A DNA stretch of 64,000 bases, taken from positions 39,496,623 to 39,560,622 of the forward strand of contig OV277861.1 of the NCBI GenBank assembly GCA_922989275.2, read 5' to 3'. Source of the stretch: Gari tellinella (taxonomy: Eukaryota > Mollusca > Bivalvia > Cardiida > Psammobiidae). The notes below the pieces were generated by a model, which saw nothing but the letters and a program-made list of their open reading frames with translations, was not told the DNA's origin and ran no database searches. Within the stretch, counting starts at the first letter, position 1. Each line of letters opens with the position of its first letter. Positions 9,805 to 19,735 of this stretch are shown one piece after another. The translations under genes were made by a program, and so were the position numbers.

Positions 9805-10527
9805 TATCCTATCTTGTATACTGTCAATGGATCTTCGTCTCAAATGGCTGCTAAATAAAAGCTGTATTGTATGCAAAAACCGCCACCACTTTGAAGTACA
9901 CAAGATTTCCGCTTTAACTAGATGTCAAGTGGAAATTCCGACCTTAACAGTCACTCTCACTGGTCTAGTGGTGCATGTTTGTATGTTTCGACTATCCCAG
10001 GACTAATGTGACTCCCGAATTCCAGTGATAATTGTTCAGCTGTTATTACACAAGACCAATAGTCATAACTCATATACATATTAAACGCTCATTTCATGAC
10101 AAACAGGCATCCAGTTTGGCTCAAGCATAGTAAACAATAAGAAATATGATGTATACAACAAGGCATGAATGCACAAGATTTGCACTAATAATGTCAGCGT
10201 GTTCTATGATAAAAAAATTTCAGTGTTTGAAACAGGACCCTGTTTGCTAAAAAGAACAGAATCTTTCTGCTTTTAACGTTTAGCTTGTTTATAAGATCGA
10301 GCAGATTCTGTCAGAATGTAAGCTCTTTTGATCTGAGGACAGGGTTACGAAGCACTCAAGCATGTAGTCCACTCTGTGTACAGATTATTTTAGACTTCAG
10401 GCGCTGTCCTCACAAATGGCACCTGTCACAAAATTAGCATGCCATCACAGGGGTTCATTGGTGAGACTATCAGGCATGAAAAGACATTTATATGAGGAAA
10501 ATGTAAAGGCATGAAAATGTAATCCAT
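9805..10527. other. No recognised feature
   Basis: About 720 bp with no family member, RNA gene or coding signal that I can recognise. Confidence 0.45.
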
Positions 10528-10931
10528 TTAACCCATTGCTCAATAAATATGCCTGTTTACACCTTTAATTTATTCCTCCACAGTAGAAATAAGTCGACTT
10601 TATACAGTCATAAATATATGCATCTTAAGAATATTTAGGAGATCTGGGGCCCGTTTCATAAAACGGTCGTAAGTCAAAACTTTAAAATACGTTTTATATC
10701 TGATTTAACCATCTTATCCTGTCTCGTGACATCTCTTTGGAATCGTCTTTTCAAAGAGATGTCACAAGGCAGGATTAGATGCAGAATAAATAATAATTGA
10801 AACTTTTATAACCTGACTTACGACAACATTTGTCGTACAAAGTTTTATGAAACGGACCCCAGGTGTCTTAAACCTTTGAGTGGTCACCTGAGTGTCTTCA
10901 AAACTAGAAACAGGTTTAGGGGTAAATTACT
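10528..10931 (+). mobile_element. Family A element interrupted by a family E insertion
   Basis: The left half starts TTAACCCATTGCTCAATAAA and runs to AATATTTAGGAGATCT. The right half resumes after 10862 with TGTCTTAAACC, GTGGTCACCTGAG and AACTAGAAACAGG. The hairpin of A is not intact. Family E at 10646-10860 lies between the halves. Confidence 0.7.
10646..10860. mobile_element. Family E element
   Basis: The ends GGGGCCCGTTTCATAAAA and TTTTATGAAACGGACCCC are inverted repeats that continue as CGTAAGTC and GACTTACG. The core palindrome contains GGAATCGTCTTTTCAAAG with GACATCTC arms. The second copy, at 42468, has a longer hairpin tip. The superfamily is uncertain. Confidence 0.8.
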
Positions 10932-11239
10932 GTAAATTGCATGGTTTTAAAACAATCTTTCTACTCGTATATGAGGGTAAATTATGACTAAAAAGACTTT
11001 AATAGTTTTATAATAATTATGACAGAAGAAAGGGTTGATTAACATGAAGAATTAAAGTTAGATGAAGCAGAACATGAGCAGTAACAACAAACCGGAAGTT
11101 CAATCAATGTTCAATTATGACTACCGTATCTACATTGAGTGAATATCATGTTTCCTGATAAAGATAATTCAAGAGACACAAAACCAGACAGTTCATTCAT
11201 CAGTAAAAACATGAAGAAAAGGTTCAGAATAGAGATGTG
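10932..11239. other. No recognised feature
   Basis: AT-rich spacer with no supported element. Confidence 0.45.
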
Positions 11240-11390
11240 CCCTGGGTCCATGCTTATAAAGCGTTTGAGTTGAGTCTTAAATCATTCTCAAGCATTTTAT
11301 TGGTCAGATTTGAGCCTAGGCTCAAATCTGACCAATCAAATGCTTGAGAATGAACTCAGACTCAACTCAAACGCTTTATAAGTGCTGGGC
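11240..11390. repeat. Palindrome of about 150 bp, unassigned family
   Basis: The left arm holds GCTTATAAAGCGTTTGAG and the right arm CTCAAACGCTTTATAAG. The arms continue inward through TTCTCAAGCATTT and TTGGTCAGATTTGAGCC to a CCTAGG centre. It is nearly perfect throughout and unlike the A-H cores. A family D fragment starts at its right edge. Confidence 0.8.
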
Positions 11391-11490
11391 CAGGGCTCTA
11401 GCAAACTAGAGTAAACTGAACAAATTCATGATTTTCTCCTTCATGTCGGCACCAAATCCTGCGGTGTAACTACTCACTAGAATCGTCTTG
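11391..11490 (+). mobile_element. Family D, left half
   Basis: CAGGGCTCTAGCAAACTAGAG leads through ATTTTCTCCTTCATG to the tip half CTAGAATCGTCTTG, where it breaks off. The right arm is absent. Confidence 0.65.
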
Positions 11491-11674
11491 GGTTTGTTTA
11501 CATGGGGGCATACAGTAGATCATGTCATCATTTCAAACCCTGTCTGACAAGAATAGAACACTTAAAATGTGCTATTAATTAAGACTAAATATTCATACTT
11601 TATTCTTTCAATGATCTCATTTTAAAATTATTACTTGCACTTTTTATTTTTATTTTAAGTCAATTTAAGATTAA

Positions 11675-11897
11675 TTAACCCTTTTCCTGCGGTGATGTCG
11701 TCTGCTTTGAAATTATCGTCTGCAAATTTTGTTAAATTTAGATTTATACATTTTTAAGTAAGGAAACCTAAAGACGAGTATCAAACAGTTCGAATCCAGA
11801 TCAGACGCCGCGTAGACGCCGCGTTACGCGGCGACTGATCTGGATCTAAACTGTTTGCAAAAATCATTAAAGTCGCGACCAGCAGGCAAAGGGTTAA
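11675..11897 (-). mobile_element. Complete family C element, TTAA flanked
   Basis: TTAACCCTTTTCCTGC at the left and GCAGGCAAAGGG with TTAA at the right. The palindrome at 11782-11858 has GATCAGACGCCGCG, with a partial duplication at the tip. GTCTGC repeats flank it, as in other C copies. Confidence 0.8.
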
Positions 11898-11928
11898 TTG
11901 TGTTTTCAATTGAAGATTATGAATGTGA

Positions 11929-11990
11929 AGCACAGTGGATCCTGATCAGATGCAGAGTTACTCGTAGAGATCAGGATCTGAACTGTTTGT
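11929..11990. mobile_element. Family C hairpin, shell eroded
   Basis: CACAGTGGATCCTGATCAG pairs with GATCAGGATCTGAACTGTTTG. The tip carries GTTACTCGTAG. Confidence 0.6.
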
Positions 11991-12229
11991 GAATTAATAC
12001 CTAAATTATCAAATGAAGTTAAGTCATATTAACGGTTTAATTAAAGTCACAAGCAAAGATTTTAGACAGGTTCATAAATTTTCAGATTCAAATTTATGAC
12101 GGACTTTTAATCCCTGTAAGTATATTGTAAGAATTCCGTTTGCTTTTTTTATGTACCATCTTGAAAGTCAGTCTTTTTTTCCCAATTTGGCCGAAAATGA
12201 CACTCTTGAATTTCCCAAATTGAAATGCT

Positions 12230-12486
12230 TTAACCCATTACCCCATAAATAGGCCTTTTTTTAATCCTCTATTTTATTAATTCACTAAAAAAAATAGCCC
12301 CAATTCAAACTGTCATGAATATGTATCATAAGAAATATTTTCTACATTCTAGCAGCTGATGGCTTAAAGCGGGCTGAAAGTAAAGCAGAATGCGCTTAAG
12401 GTGCATTCTACTTTACTTTCAAACTGCTTTAAGTCAGGTGTAACCTACATTCAAAACTAGAAACAGGATATGGGGTAATGGGTTAA
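12230..12486 (+). mobile_element. Complete family A element
   Basis: This is 257 bp from TTAA to TTAA, with both termini reading CCCATTACCCCATA or its complement. The palindrome is at 12363-12433, with tip GCGCTTAAGGTGC. Confidence 0.85.
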
Positions 12487-12829
12487 AGGCCCCTTTTAAA
12501 TTTTAGGAAAAAAGGCCCTGTATTGAAATATGGATGGCAAGTAATAGTTATTGTAAAATAATTTGTCATATTACCCTTTAAATGCAGAAGTATTGAGTTA
12601 ACTGACAACAGTTGGAAGACACTTTTGAGTTCAATCTTTCAATCAGTCACAATTATAACCTTGTGATACAGATTTTCGCTTACTACACAAATGCTACTGT
12701 AGCTGCAGCTTCCAACTGGAAAATTATCGCAAATGACAAAGTTTAAAACAATTTATTTTAAAGCTGACATTTTCCGCAAGTAGCCGTTTATATAAGCCAT
12801 GTCGTGACTCAGCCCATTAAAGATCAACA
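12487..12829. other. No recognised feature
   Basis: Spacer between family A and family C copies, with no gene signal. Confidence 0.45.
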
Positions 12830-13042
12830 TTTAAGTCTTTGCATGCTATCGACAAAATCATGATTATACCTTCGCAAACAGTTTGGATCCAGATGAGACG
12901 CCGCATTATGCGGCGTCTCATCTGGATCCAAACTGTTTGTCACTATGGGCTAGTTTTGAAAATGAAATTTCCGAAAAATTCATTTTATGAAAGTAGCAGA
13001 CGACAACAGTTACTGTTTCAGATGACAGACAATGTTGCTTAA
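12830..13042 (+). mobile_element. Family C element with a perfect 65 bp palindrome
   Basis: The left end holds TCTTTGCATGCTATC. The palindrome at 12875-12939 is perfect around a single central T, from CAAACAGTTTGGATCC outward to inner GACGCCGCAT. GTAGCAGACGACAACAG follows, as in other copies, and the copy ends near GCTTAAC. Short ORFs on both strands across it reflect the hairpin. Confidence 0.8.
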
Positions 13043-13599
13043 CGTTCATAGAGGTAAAGAAGTCTGGAGACAGTTCTGTTTTATTGACGTTCATTCTCAA
13101 TGCACATCCAAACCTTACGCACTCATACATGAACGCTGATCTTTATCAACCCACACTAAACCCATTCAAATGTCTACTTTGTACTTTTAACTAATTTAAA
13201 TAGATTTGGAAAGAACTGCTAAGCTCCAGATAATCTTGTATTAGATGACCTTTCAAACAGGATATCCAAGACAGATCAGGCTACTACTAAATGATAGATA
13301 GAGATAATGCAGAAAACTCCTGCAGTTAGCAACCACCTGTAGAAGAAACTTTAAAGGTACTCGCTTAATTAACTCAGTATCGCTCATATAGCCTGAGTCT
13401 CATTTTGAAGACTAGGTGACTGACTACTTAACAAAGTTAGAAATTAAATGATTAATCAAAAGGCGTGAAAAAAAAAGTTGATGGTTAAACATGGTATCGA
13501 ATGATCAGATTTCTTAATGATCACACTGTGAGCATTAAGGCAGATTTTTAAGGAATATCATCCACATCAGGATTGATTTCAACTCTGTGTTAAAATCAT
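13043..13599. other. No recognised feature
   Basis: About 550 bp without a recognised family or coding signal. Confidence 0.45.
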
Positions 13600-13784
13600 C
13601 CCCTAAGAGCAAGTTGACTGAACAAATCCAACATTTTCTCACTCATGTCAGCACCAAACCTTATGGTGTTACTACTCATTAGAATCGTCTCGAAGAGACG
13701 ATTCTAATGAGTAGTGACACCATAGGGTTTCATGCAGAAATAAAGCTTTTAGTTTTTGAAATACTCCCCTTATCTGGAGCCCTG
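13600..13784 (+). mobile_element. Family D element, left end eroded
   Basis: It has GACTGAACAAATCCAACATT, the intact hairpin with tip GAATCGTCTCGAAGAGACG and the right end TTATCTGGAGCCCTG. The CAGGG left terminus is missing. Confidence 0.75.
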
Positions 13785-13833
13785 CAATAATTAACACAAT
13801 TTATCAGTTGTAAAAGAGAGGTTTTACTGTAAT
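13785..13833. mobile_element. Pogo-like right end fragment
   Basis: AATTAACACAATTTATCAG leads to GTAAAAGAGAGGTTTTACTG and TA. This matches the right end of the complete element at 35975-36180. Confidence 0.55.
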
Positions 13834-14124
13834 ATTCAGCAGAAGAGTGGTTAACAAGGTAAAGGTTAAAAGGTACAGCCGATTACCAGTACCCTGTTAC
13901 ATTGCCTGATTTCTCAACAAACCACTCATTGATAAGATTATTGAGGACAAGGATTAAATTACAACTCAGACTGCCTGTGTGTGCTACATCTCACGGTTCA
14001 TGTGTGCATTCATTCATGATTTTTTAAACCCTTAATTTACTTTAATTGGCACAAAAGTGTTGCTTTTACCTAATACCACCTACACTCTTTATCGAAATGT
14101 GTCACAGTGAATAAGGCATGTAGC
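13834..14124. other. No recognised feature
   Basis: Spacer, nothing recognised. Confidence 0.4.
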
Positions 14125-14201
14125 AGCTAAAAGCAGGATGATAGTAAAGCAGAAAGCTCCTGTAGGAGCTTTCTGCTTTACTATCATCTCAATGCTTTAA
14201 G
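14125..14201. mobile_element. Family F type hairpin, nearly perfect
   Basis: GCAGGATGATAGTAAAGCAG pairs with GCTTTACTATCATC, with tip GCTCCTGTAGGAGC. Relative to other copies, the GATAGT to ACTATC change is present in both arms. A GTGGTCACC tail, as in family A, follows. Confidence 0.75.
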
Positions 14202-14331
14202 TGGTCACCTAATTAGAATTTTTGTGCCGCTACTTGACTTTTCAGAAAAGGGTAAACCAGATTAAATAAGGATATTTGGTTTATCTGGGTTACATCTCCT
14301 ATGGTCTACAAGTGCATGAAACATATAAGAT

Positions 14332-14451
14332 CTGTCATGGGTCGATGTTTGAGACAAGCTGATCTCAAATGAGTCTAGAAAAGCGAGCCTTGGGGAGCTT
14401 AATAACATTTCTATTCTAGACGAGTTTGTCTTAAACATTGACGAGTGACAG
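14332..14451. mobile_element. Foldback element with CTGTCA ends
   Basis: CTGTCATGGGTCGATGTTTG at the left pairs with TGACGAGTGACAG at the right. The pairing continues through GAGACAAGCT and GTTTGTCTTAAACA, and through GAGTCTAGAA and TTCTAGACGAG. No target duplication was found. Confidence 0.65.
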
Positions 14452-14689
14452 AATTTCTTTTTCTCACATAACCAACGATTTTAATTTATTTTTCAAAGCA
14501 ACAGGCATTTTTTGAGATCCCAGTGACGTCAAAACGCCTTTATAAATAGTGACGTTATAGTGACATCATCAAATTGATCTCTAACATGTTGGAGACAAGG
14601 ATATTTGTGATTGTTGTTTGCTATAGAAAACAAGGGTTACAGTTATGTGAGAAATTATAATTTATGTTCACCATCAATTTTTACACATT

Positions 14690-15046
14690 ACCGGCGGTAG
14701 TGGCCCAATGGTTAACACCTTGGACTATATACGGTACCAGGGGTTGTGAGTTTGATCCCCCGCCGGACCAGCGGTCTGACTAGGGGATTTTTTCCGAATC
14801 CCTTCTGATGTACAGGAATGTCGGCAAGACATGTACCCAGAATTGCTCCTCTCCACCCAGGGGTTAAAATGGGTACCTGTGAGGGTCTGAGCCGGTACTG
14901 CGGCTGCTTTAGCGCCATATGTTAGCAGTGCTCAATATAATTGTAGGCGAGATGGCTCAATGATCAGGGGGTAAATGTACAGTCGGCTGAACGGTCATTC
15001 GGACTGAAAGTAGACTTTAACTGGTACTTTACTTTACTTTTTTTTA
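14690..15046 (+). mobile_element. tRNA-derived SINE
   Basis: The head has an A-box-like TGGCCCAATGGTTAACACC at 14701 and a B-box-like GTGAGTTTGATCCCC near 14746, spaced as in tRNA genes. About 230 bp of tRNA-unrelated body follows, then a tail of ACTTT repeats ending in a T run. A minus-strand 68-codon frame inside it is not a gene. Confidence 0.7.
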
Positions 15047-15091
15047 TTACAAATAATACTAATTAAGACTTTCCAAAATACAATTAAGACT

Positions 15092-15343
15092 TTAACCCTT
15101 TCCCCAATAGAAGCGCCTTTTAGCGGATATGATTTATTCTTCCGCTGAAGAATATAGTTCCAATTTAATCAGTAATGAATATGTATTATAGGAAATATTT
15201 TCTATGTTATAGCACATGATAGCTTAAAGCAGGCTGAAAGTAAAGCAGAATGCGCCTTAGGGCGCATTCTGCTTTACTTTCAACCTGCTTTAAGTAGTCA
15301 CCTATCTTAAGTACTAGAAATAGGCTATCAGGTAAAGGGTTAA
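15092..15343 (+). mobile_element. Complete family A element
   Basis: TTAA to TTAA, 252 bp, with the CCCTTTCCCCAATAG left end variant. The palindrome is at 15223-15294 with tip GCGCCTTAGGGCGC. Confidence 0.85.
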
Positions 15344-15675
15344 GAGCTGCAAGCACAGACTGTTAGACAATTGATATATATTATGCAAGCCTATACATAC
15401 ACATTCAAAATTGTCATAATATGATACGCTTTACCACGATTCTTATAGAAATTATAAGTCAAACCATAAGTTTTGGTTTTTGATCCGGTGACAGGCTGCT
15501 GATAAAGGTCCTAAAGAACCATAAGGAACTGATTGGATTCCTGGCAGGCTCTTTATCTGGGGGCCTGGATGAAGTTTGTATCAGCATGACATCATGAAGT
15601 TAGCATATACTTCCAGATTAATTTATACAGTCATGACTTTGAATTAACCCTATCAACACTGAGTCACTGATGGCA
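15344..15675. other. No recognised feature
   Basis: Spacer, nothing recognised. Confidence 0.4.
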
Positions 15676-15681
15676 CCTAAA

Positions 15682-15882
15682 CAAGGGTCCAGATAAGGTG
15701 AGTATTTCAAATTATAAAATGTTTATTTCTGCTTTATACCCTATGGTGTCACTACTCATTAGAATCGTCTCAAAGAGACGATTCTAATGAGTAGTAACAC
15801 CATAGCTTTTGGTGCTAAAATGAGTGAGAAAATGTTGGATTTGTATCACTTAACTCCTCCCTCTTATCAATTTGGAGCCCTG
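15682..15882 (-). mobile_element. Family D element with 6 bp duplication
   Basis: CCTAAA flanks both ends (15676-15681 and 15883-15888). The left end is CAAGGGTCCAGATAAG and the right end TTTGGAGCCCTG. The hairpin is intact with tip GAATCGTCTCAAAGAGACG. This is one of the clearest target duplications for this family. Confidence 0.85.
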
Positions 15883-15954
15883 CCTAAAATTGCTGCATCC
15901 TGAAATTCATAAATGTCTTCTTTTTTCATATCTGCAAAAGCAGGATTGGAGTGA

Positions 15955-16020
15955 CAAACAGTCTGGATCCTGATCAGATCACACATTAAGTGAGGCTTGA
16001 TCTGGATTCAAACCATTTGG
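15955..16020. mobile_element. Family C hairpin, diverged
   Basis: CAAACAGTCTGGATCCTGATC pairs with GATCTGGATTCAAACCATTTGG. The arms differ at several positions. Confidence 0.6.
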
Positions 16021-16139
16021 AAAAGTCATAAATTCAAGCTTTCAGTGTTGGAAGTGATATAATCTATTTCCCATGTATTGAAGATCTGGTTTGAATTAAG
16101 AAATGTTCTGGACTTCTACTACCTCTAAACCTTTAAATT

Positions 16140-16340
16140 TACCACATAGCCTGTTCCTAGCTTAATTTGAAGACAGATGACCACTTAAAGCAGCTGAGTT
16201 GAAAGTTAAAGCAGCTTGACTGAAGCTCATAAAGGAGCTTTTTATTTATTGCCACCTTTCTCTAAGCTGTCACCTGTCTTAAAACCTAAATAATTAATAC
16301 AATTTAGTGGTTGTAATAGAGAGGTTTTGACACTAATCAA
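16140..16340. mobile_element. Mixed family A and pogo-like remnant
   Basis: The left part (CATAGCCTGTTCCTAG, then GATGACCACTTAAAGCAG) is family A in reverse. The right part ends with GTTGTAATAGAGAGGTTTTG, like the pogo-like right end at 36180. A degraded A/F core with AAAGGAGC lies between, so the copy shows both shells around one core. Confidence 0.55.
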
Positions 16341-16562
16341 CCCTTCTGCTAATAATCCAAGTATCTGTTGAGAAGTACTGACCCTTTTCGGAAACATTGT
16401 AGACCTGGATCATTAAGTTCCAAAAAGAGCTTTTTGAGTATCATCTTTATAATTCTTCACTATGATGACTCCTTACAGAATCTCAGAATCCTGAGTCTGT
16501 TAAAGCATTCTCATACAAATAACATATAGGATAAATAAAGTTATACAAGGCCATCATGGCTT

Positions 16563-17060
16563 TTAACCCTTTATCTCATAAATGCTCCTTTTTACACCTT
16601 TAATATATTCCTCCACTAAAGAAAATAGGGCAAATTTATAAAGTTATAAATTTGTATCATAAGAAAATTTTATATTTTCTAGCAGATGGTAGCTTAACCC
16701 TTAACCCCATAGCCTGTTTCTAGTATTGCAAACCGGTGACTACTTAAAGCAGGTTGAAAGTAAAGCAGAACGCGCCTTAGGGCGCATTCTGCTTTACTTT
16801 CAGCCTGTTTTAAGCTATCATCTGATAGAATATAGAAAATATTTATTTTGCTATAATTCCTGACTGTATAAATTGAAACTATTTCCTTCAGTGGAGGAAT
16901 AAATGAAAGTCGTAAAAAGACGTATTTATGGGGTAATGGGTTAAAGCAGGCTGAAAGTAAAGCAGAATGTGCCTTCAGGCGCATTCTGCTTTACTTTCAA
17001 TCTGCTTTAAGTGGTCATATATCTTAAATACTAGAAACAGACTATGGGGTAATGGGTTAA
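16563..17060 (+). mobile_element. Family A element carrying another family A copy
   Basis: The outer copy runs from TTAACCCTTTATCTCATAAA to GGGGTAATGGGTTAA. It is split at the TTAA just before its core GCAGGCTGAAAG. The left part ends GATGGTAGCTTAA and the right part resumes TTAAAGCAGGCTG with the complete palindrome. The inserted copy at 16698-16940 is flanked by that duplicated TTAA, which directly supports TTAA as the target duplication. Confidence 0.9.
16698..16940 (-). mobile_element. Family A copy inserted in another family A
   Basis: It is 243 bp between TTAA at 16694-16697 and TTAA at 16941-16944. It begins CCCTTAACCCCATAGCC and ends TATGGGGTAATGGG, opposite in orientation to its host. 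Its own palindrome spans 16746-16815. Confidence 0.9.
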
Positions 17061-17239
17061 GGCTTGACAATTTTGATGACCATTTGCCTTAAACTTGTGT
17101 CATATTTTTTGCCTTGAAAGTCCATTACAGTTTATGTTTCACAAAGTGACACTCGAGACAGTCAAAAGTGAACTCAGATACCTCAGTATTTATGGTAACA
17201 ACAGTTTTACTTCTATCATAATCTTAGTACTTCTGCTCC

Positions 17240-17464
17240 TTAACTCTTACCCTGCTAGCGGCGGATATGACTGCCACAGTGATTACCTTTGCAAACAGTT
17301 TGGATCCAGATGAGACGCCGCGTAACGCGGCATCTCTTCAGGATCCAAACAGTTCACCATTCTGACCCTGGATTCGAAAGAAATTTTAAAAAGTCTAATT
17401 TTAGAACAGTAGCAGACGTTAGTTGTTGCAGACGAAAAAAATTACCCAGCATGCAAAGAGTTAA
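17240..17464 (-). mobile_element. Complete family C element, TTAA flanked
   Basis: TTAACTCTTACCCTGCTAGC at the left and CAGCATGCAAAGAG with TTAA at the right. The hairpin is at 17292-17356, with one arm imperfect. Its right TTAA begins the next block. Confidence 0.8.
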
Positions 17465-17504
17465 CCCTTACAATGCTGAATGGACTCTTCCGTCCTCTGA
17501 TAAA

Positions 17505-17640
17505 CTAACTTGCTCACGTTGACTCTTGAGGGATTTGAGATCATATTTTTGAAAATATGACAAACAGTGAAGACCAAGATCAGAGGGCTCCTGAAGGAGC
17601 CCTCTGATCTGGGTCTTCATTGCTTGTAAACAATGTATAT
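17505..17640 (-). mobile_element. Family B hairpin with partial shell
   Basis: ACAAACAGTGAAGACCAAG pairs with TGGGTCTTCATTGCTTG, with tip GGGCTCCTGAAGGAGCCC. The left shell is much altered and the right shell is missing. Confidence 0.65.
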
Positions 17641-17751
17641 TCTGAGTCCATGCACTGTAACATTTAATCATAAAGCGTTTACACAGTACAGTCCCTTTCC
17701 TTACAACCACCCCCCAAAAAAAATAATTACTTTCAATGTTACATACATGTG

Positions 17752-17834
17752 ACTGCTTAAAGCAGGATGAAAGTAAAGCAGAAAGCTCCTTTTAGCTAAA
17801 TTGTTGCTTTACTTAACTCCTTCTTTAACCTGCA
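17752..17834. mobile_element. Family F type hairpin, one arm decayed
   Basis: TGCTTAAAGCAGGATGAAAG and GCAGAAAGCTCC form the left arm. The right arm is broken up (GTTGCTTTACTTAACTCC). Confidence 0.6.
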
Positions 17835-18230
17835 ACCTGTCATTAAAACACATTTTGTCTTTCTAATATGGCAGTAACTGTTGGCCTCTACTGTATTTAT
17901 AGTGGACCAGTTTATGTCTCTTCAAAAACCACAAAATTACCAATGATATCGGTTACACAAGTCATGTATGAATTTCCCTTGCCAGGTTTTTTAGTTCGAA
18001 CAACAGTTAAATTGTCCACACTGGTTCAGTTTTCTGCCTGTATACCCCCTCTTGCCTCCACACCCCTCTATCTACAACAAAACCTTTACTAAACTGTAGC
18101 GTGTTCATAATTACCACCGTTTGCTGTTTAGGTTAGGCAGTCGGTGCCCTGTGTGCAGCGTGCAGAGTATAGTAGAGAAAACGTTTTCTTTCCGAATAAC
18201 CGGGTTTACGCTTAAACTATTATTTTCATT
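17835..18230. other. No recognised feature
   Basis: A 74-codon plus-strand frame at 17868-18092 has no recognisable domain. No repeat family is seen. Confidence 0.4.
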
Positions 18231-18287
18231 GCAAACAGTTTGGAGCAAGATCAGACGCCGGGTTACTCAGGCTCCAAACTGTATGCC
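18231..18287. mobile_element. Family C hairpin, short tip
   Basis: GCAAACAGTTTGGAGCAAG pairs with GGCTCCAAACTGTATGCC. The GGAGC/GCTCC change is present in both arms compared with GGATCC. Confidence 0.65.
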
Positions 18288-18471
18288 ACTGGTAGTCGGA
18301 ATTATCAAAAGGTTGTCATTTTCTGTATTTCATTGAAATGTCTTTGCGTTTAAGGAAAGAATTACGTTTTCTCCACTGTATTTCAGACCGGTAGCCAACT
18401 CGCAATCGATGACCATCGACGGCCATCGATTTCTTTACTGAACTCATCACTGATGTACCCATACTCTGCAC

Positions 18472-18691
18472 GTTAACAGTGAAACTATTGAATATTAATT
18501 ACCTTTGCAAATAGTTTGGATCCAGATAACACAATGCGTGACGTGGCGTCTCATCAGGATCCAAGCTTTTTTAAACTCAGTTCTCACTTTTGAAAAGAAA
18601 TTTTAGAAATATGTAATTTTTGAAAAATGCAGCAGACGACAATTGTAGCAGGTGACAATATAATGAAACATTCATAAAGGTAAATGGTTAA
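18472..18691 (-). mobile_element. Family C element, diverged
   Basis: It starts at GTTAACAGTG, has its hairpin at 18506-18567 (GCAAATAGTTTGGATCCAG) and GCAGACGACAATTGTAGCAG in the right shell, and ends GGTAAATGGTTAA. Confidence 0.65.
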
Positions 18692-18734
18692 TCAAGTTAC
18701 TCAGAATACACCATTTTAAGGTCCAAACTATCTC

Positions 18735-18945
18735 TTAGCATGCTAGTGGTAAAACCATGATAAACTTTTCAAACAGTTTGGATCCTGATCAGATGGGCAT
18801 AATGCGGCGTCTCATCAGGATCCAAACTGCTTGCCACTCTGACCCTATTTTGAAAATACAAAATTCGATTATTAAAACACAAGCGGACAACAATTGATCA
18901 TGATGAAGACGGAAAAAAATACTGTGCATGTGAAGACTTAAATTT
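18735..18945 (-). mobile_element. Family C element
   Basis: The left shell is TTAGCATGCTAGTGG. The hairpin at 18770-18833 reads CAAACAGTTTGGATCCTG against CAGGATCCAAACTGCTTG. The right shell has CAAGCGGACAACAATTG and ends near GACTTAAA. Confidence 0.7.
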
Positions 18946-19198
18946 AAACAGGGGAATTTAATAAGAAGTTAATTTGTTTCCGGTATCATTTTCAGGGGCG
19001 AGTAGGATAAGCGTAAAATCGCAGTGAATTGGAGCTGAACTGCCAGAACAAATAAAAGCAGTGTATCTGTTACTTCAGCACCACACCTGCCAACATGGAC
19101 CCATGCCAAGAGCGGGTTATCACCATCTTCAAGCAGTCTACAGTGACTCACAATCACCCGGTTTTGTTTTTACAGTCAGACCCTTGTTAAGCAGTCAA

Positions 19199-19449
19199 TT
19201 AACCCTTTGAACCCTAGTCCCGCATATAGGCGTCCTTTTCAAACAGTGTACATGTGAATAGTACACTTGTCCTGTGCAAGCAGTGAAGACCCAGATCAGA
19301 GGGCTCCGAAAGGAGCCCTCTGATCAGGATCTTCACTGTTTGTCATAATGCAAAAAATGGACAAAAACAACCCTTAAAAGCCAGAAATGGACTAGACTAA
19401 AATCGAAACTGGAATTGTCCCTTTTAAGTTTCAGGGAGGAAAGAGTCAA
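19199..19449 (+). mobile_element. Complete family B element
   Basis: This is 251 bp. The left flank is TTAA and the right flank is mutated to TCAA. The hairpin is at 19277-19343 with tip GGGCTCCGAAAGGAGCCC. Confidence 0.85.
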
Positions 19450-19506
19450 AGAAGATACACCAGCTGCCTTTGTGATCGCTAGAAGTTTTATAATGAAGGT
19501 TCTGTT

Positions 19507-19721
19507 TTAACCAATTACCCCATAAATTTATTCCTCCACTAAAGAAAATAATTCCAATTACTATTCTACAAATTAAAATCTTGAGATATTTTCTATATTC
19601 TAGCAGATAATAGCTTAAAGCAGGCTGAAAGTAAAGCAGAATGGGCCTTAAGGCGAATTCTACTTTTCTTTCAACCTGTTTTCAAAACTAGAAACAGGTT
19701 TATAATGGGGTAATGGGTTAA
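19507..19721 (+). mobile_element. Family A element with arm deletion
   Basis: TTAACCAATTACCCCATAAA to ATGGGGTAATGGGTTAA. The palindrome at 19614-19681 has a worn right arm, and about 40 bp of the usual arm sequence is missing. Confidence 0.8.
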
Positions 19722-19735
19722 CAGTCAAACATATG

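Noticed and set aside
12875..12939. Perfect hairpin as a rho-independent terminator or microRNA gene
   Set aside because: It is one of many copies of a transposon core. The context is not bacterial and no single-copy miRNA features are visible.
14332..14451. Membership of the CTGTCA foldback in families A-G
   Set aside because: The ends and interior match none of them and no target duplication could be found, so it stays separate.
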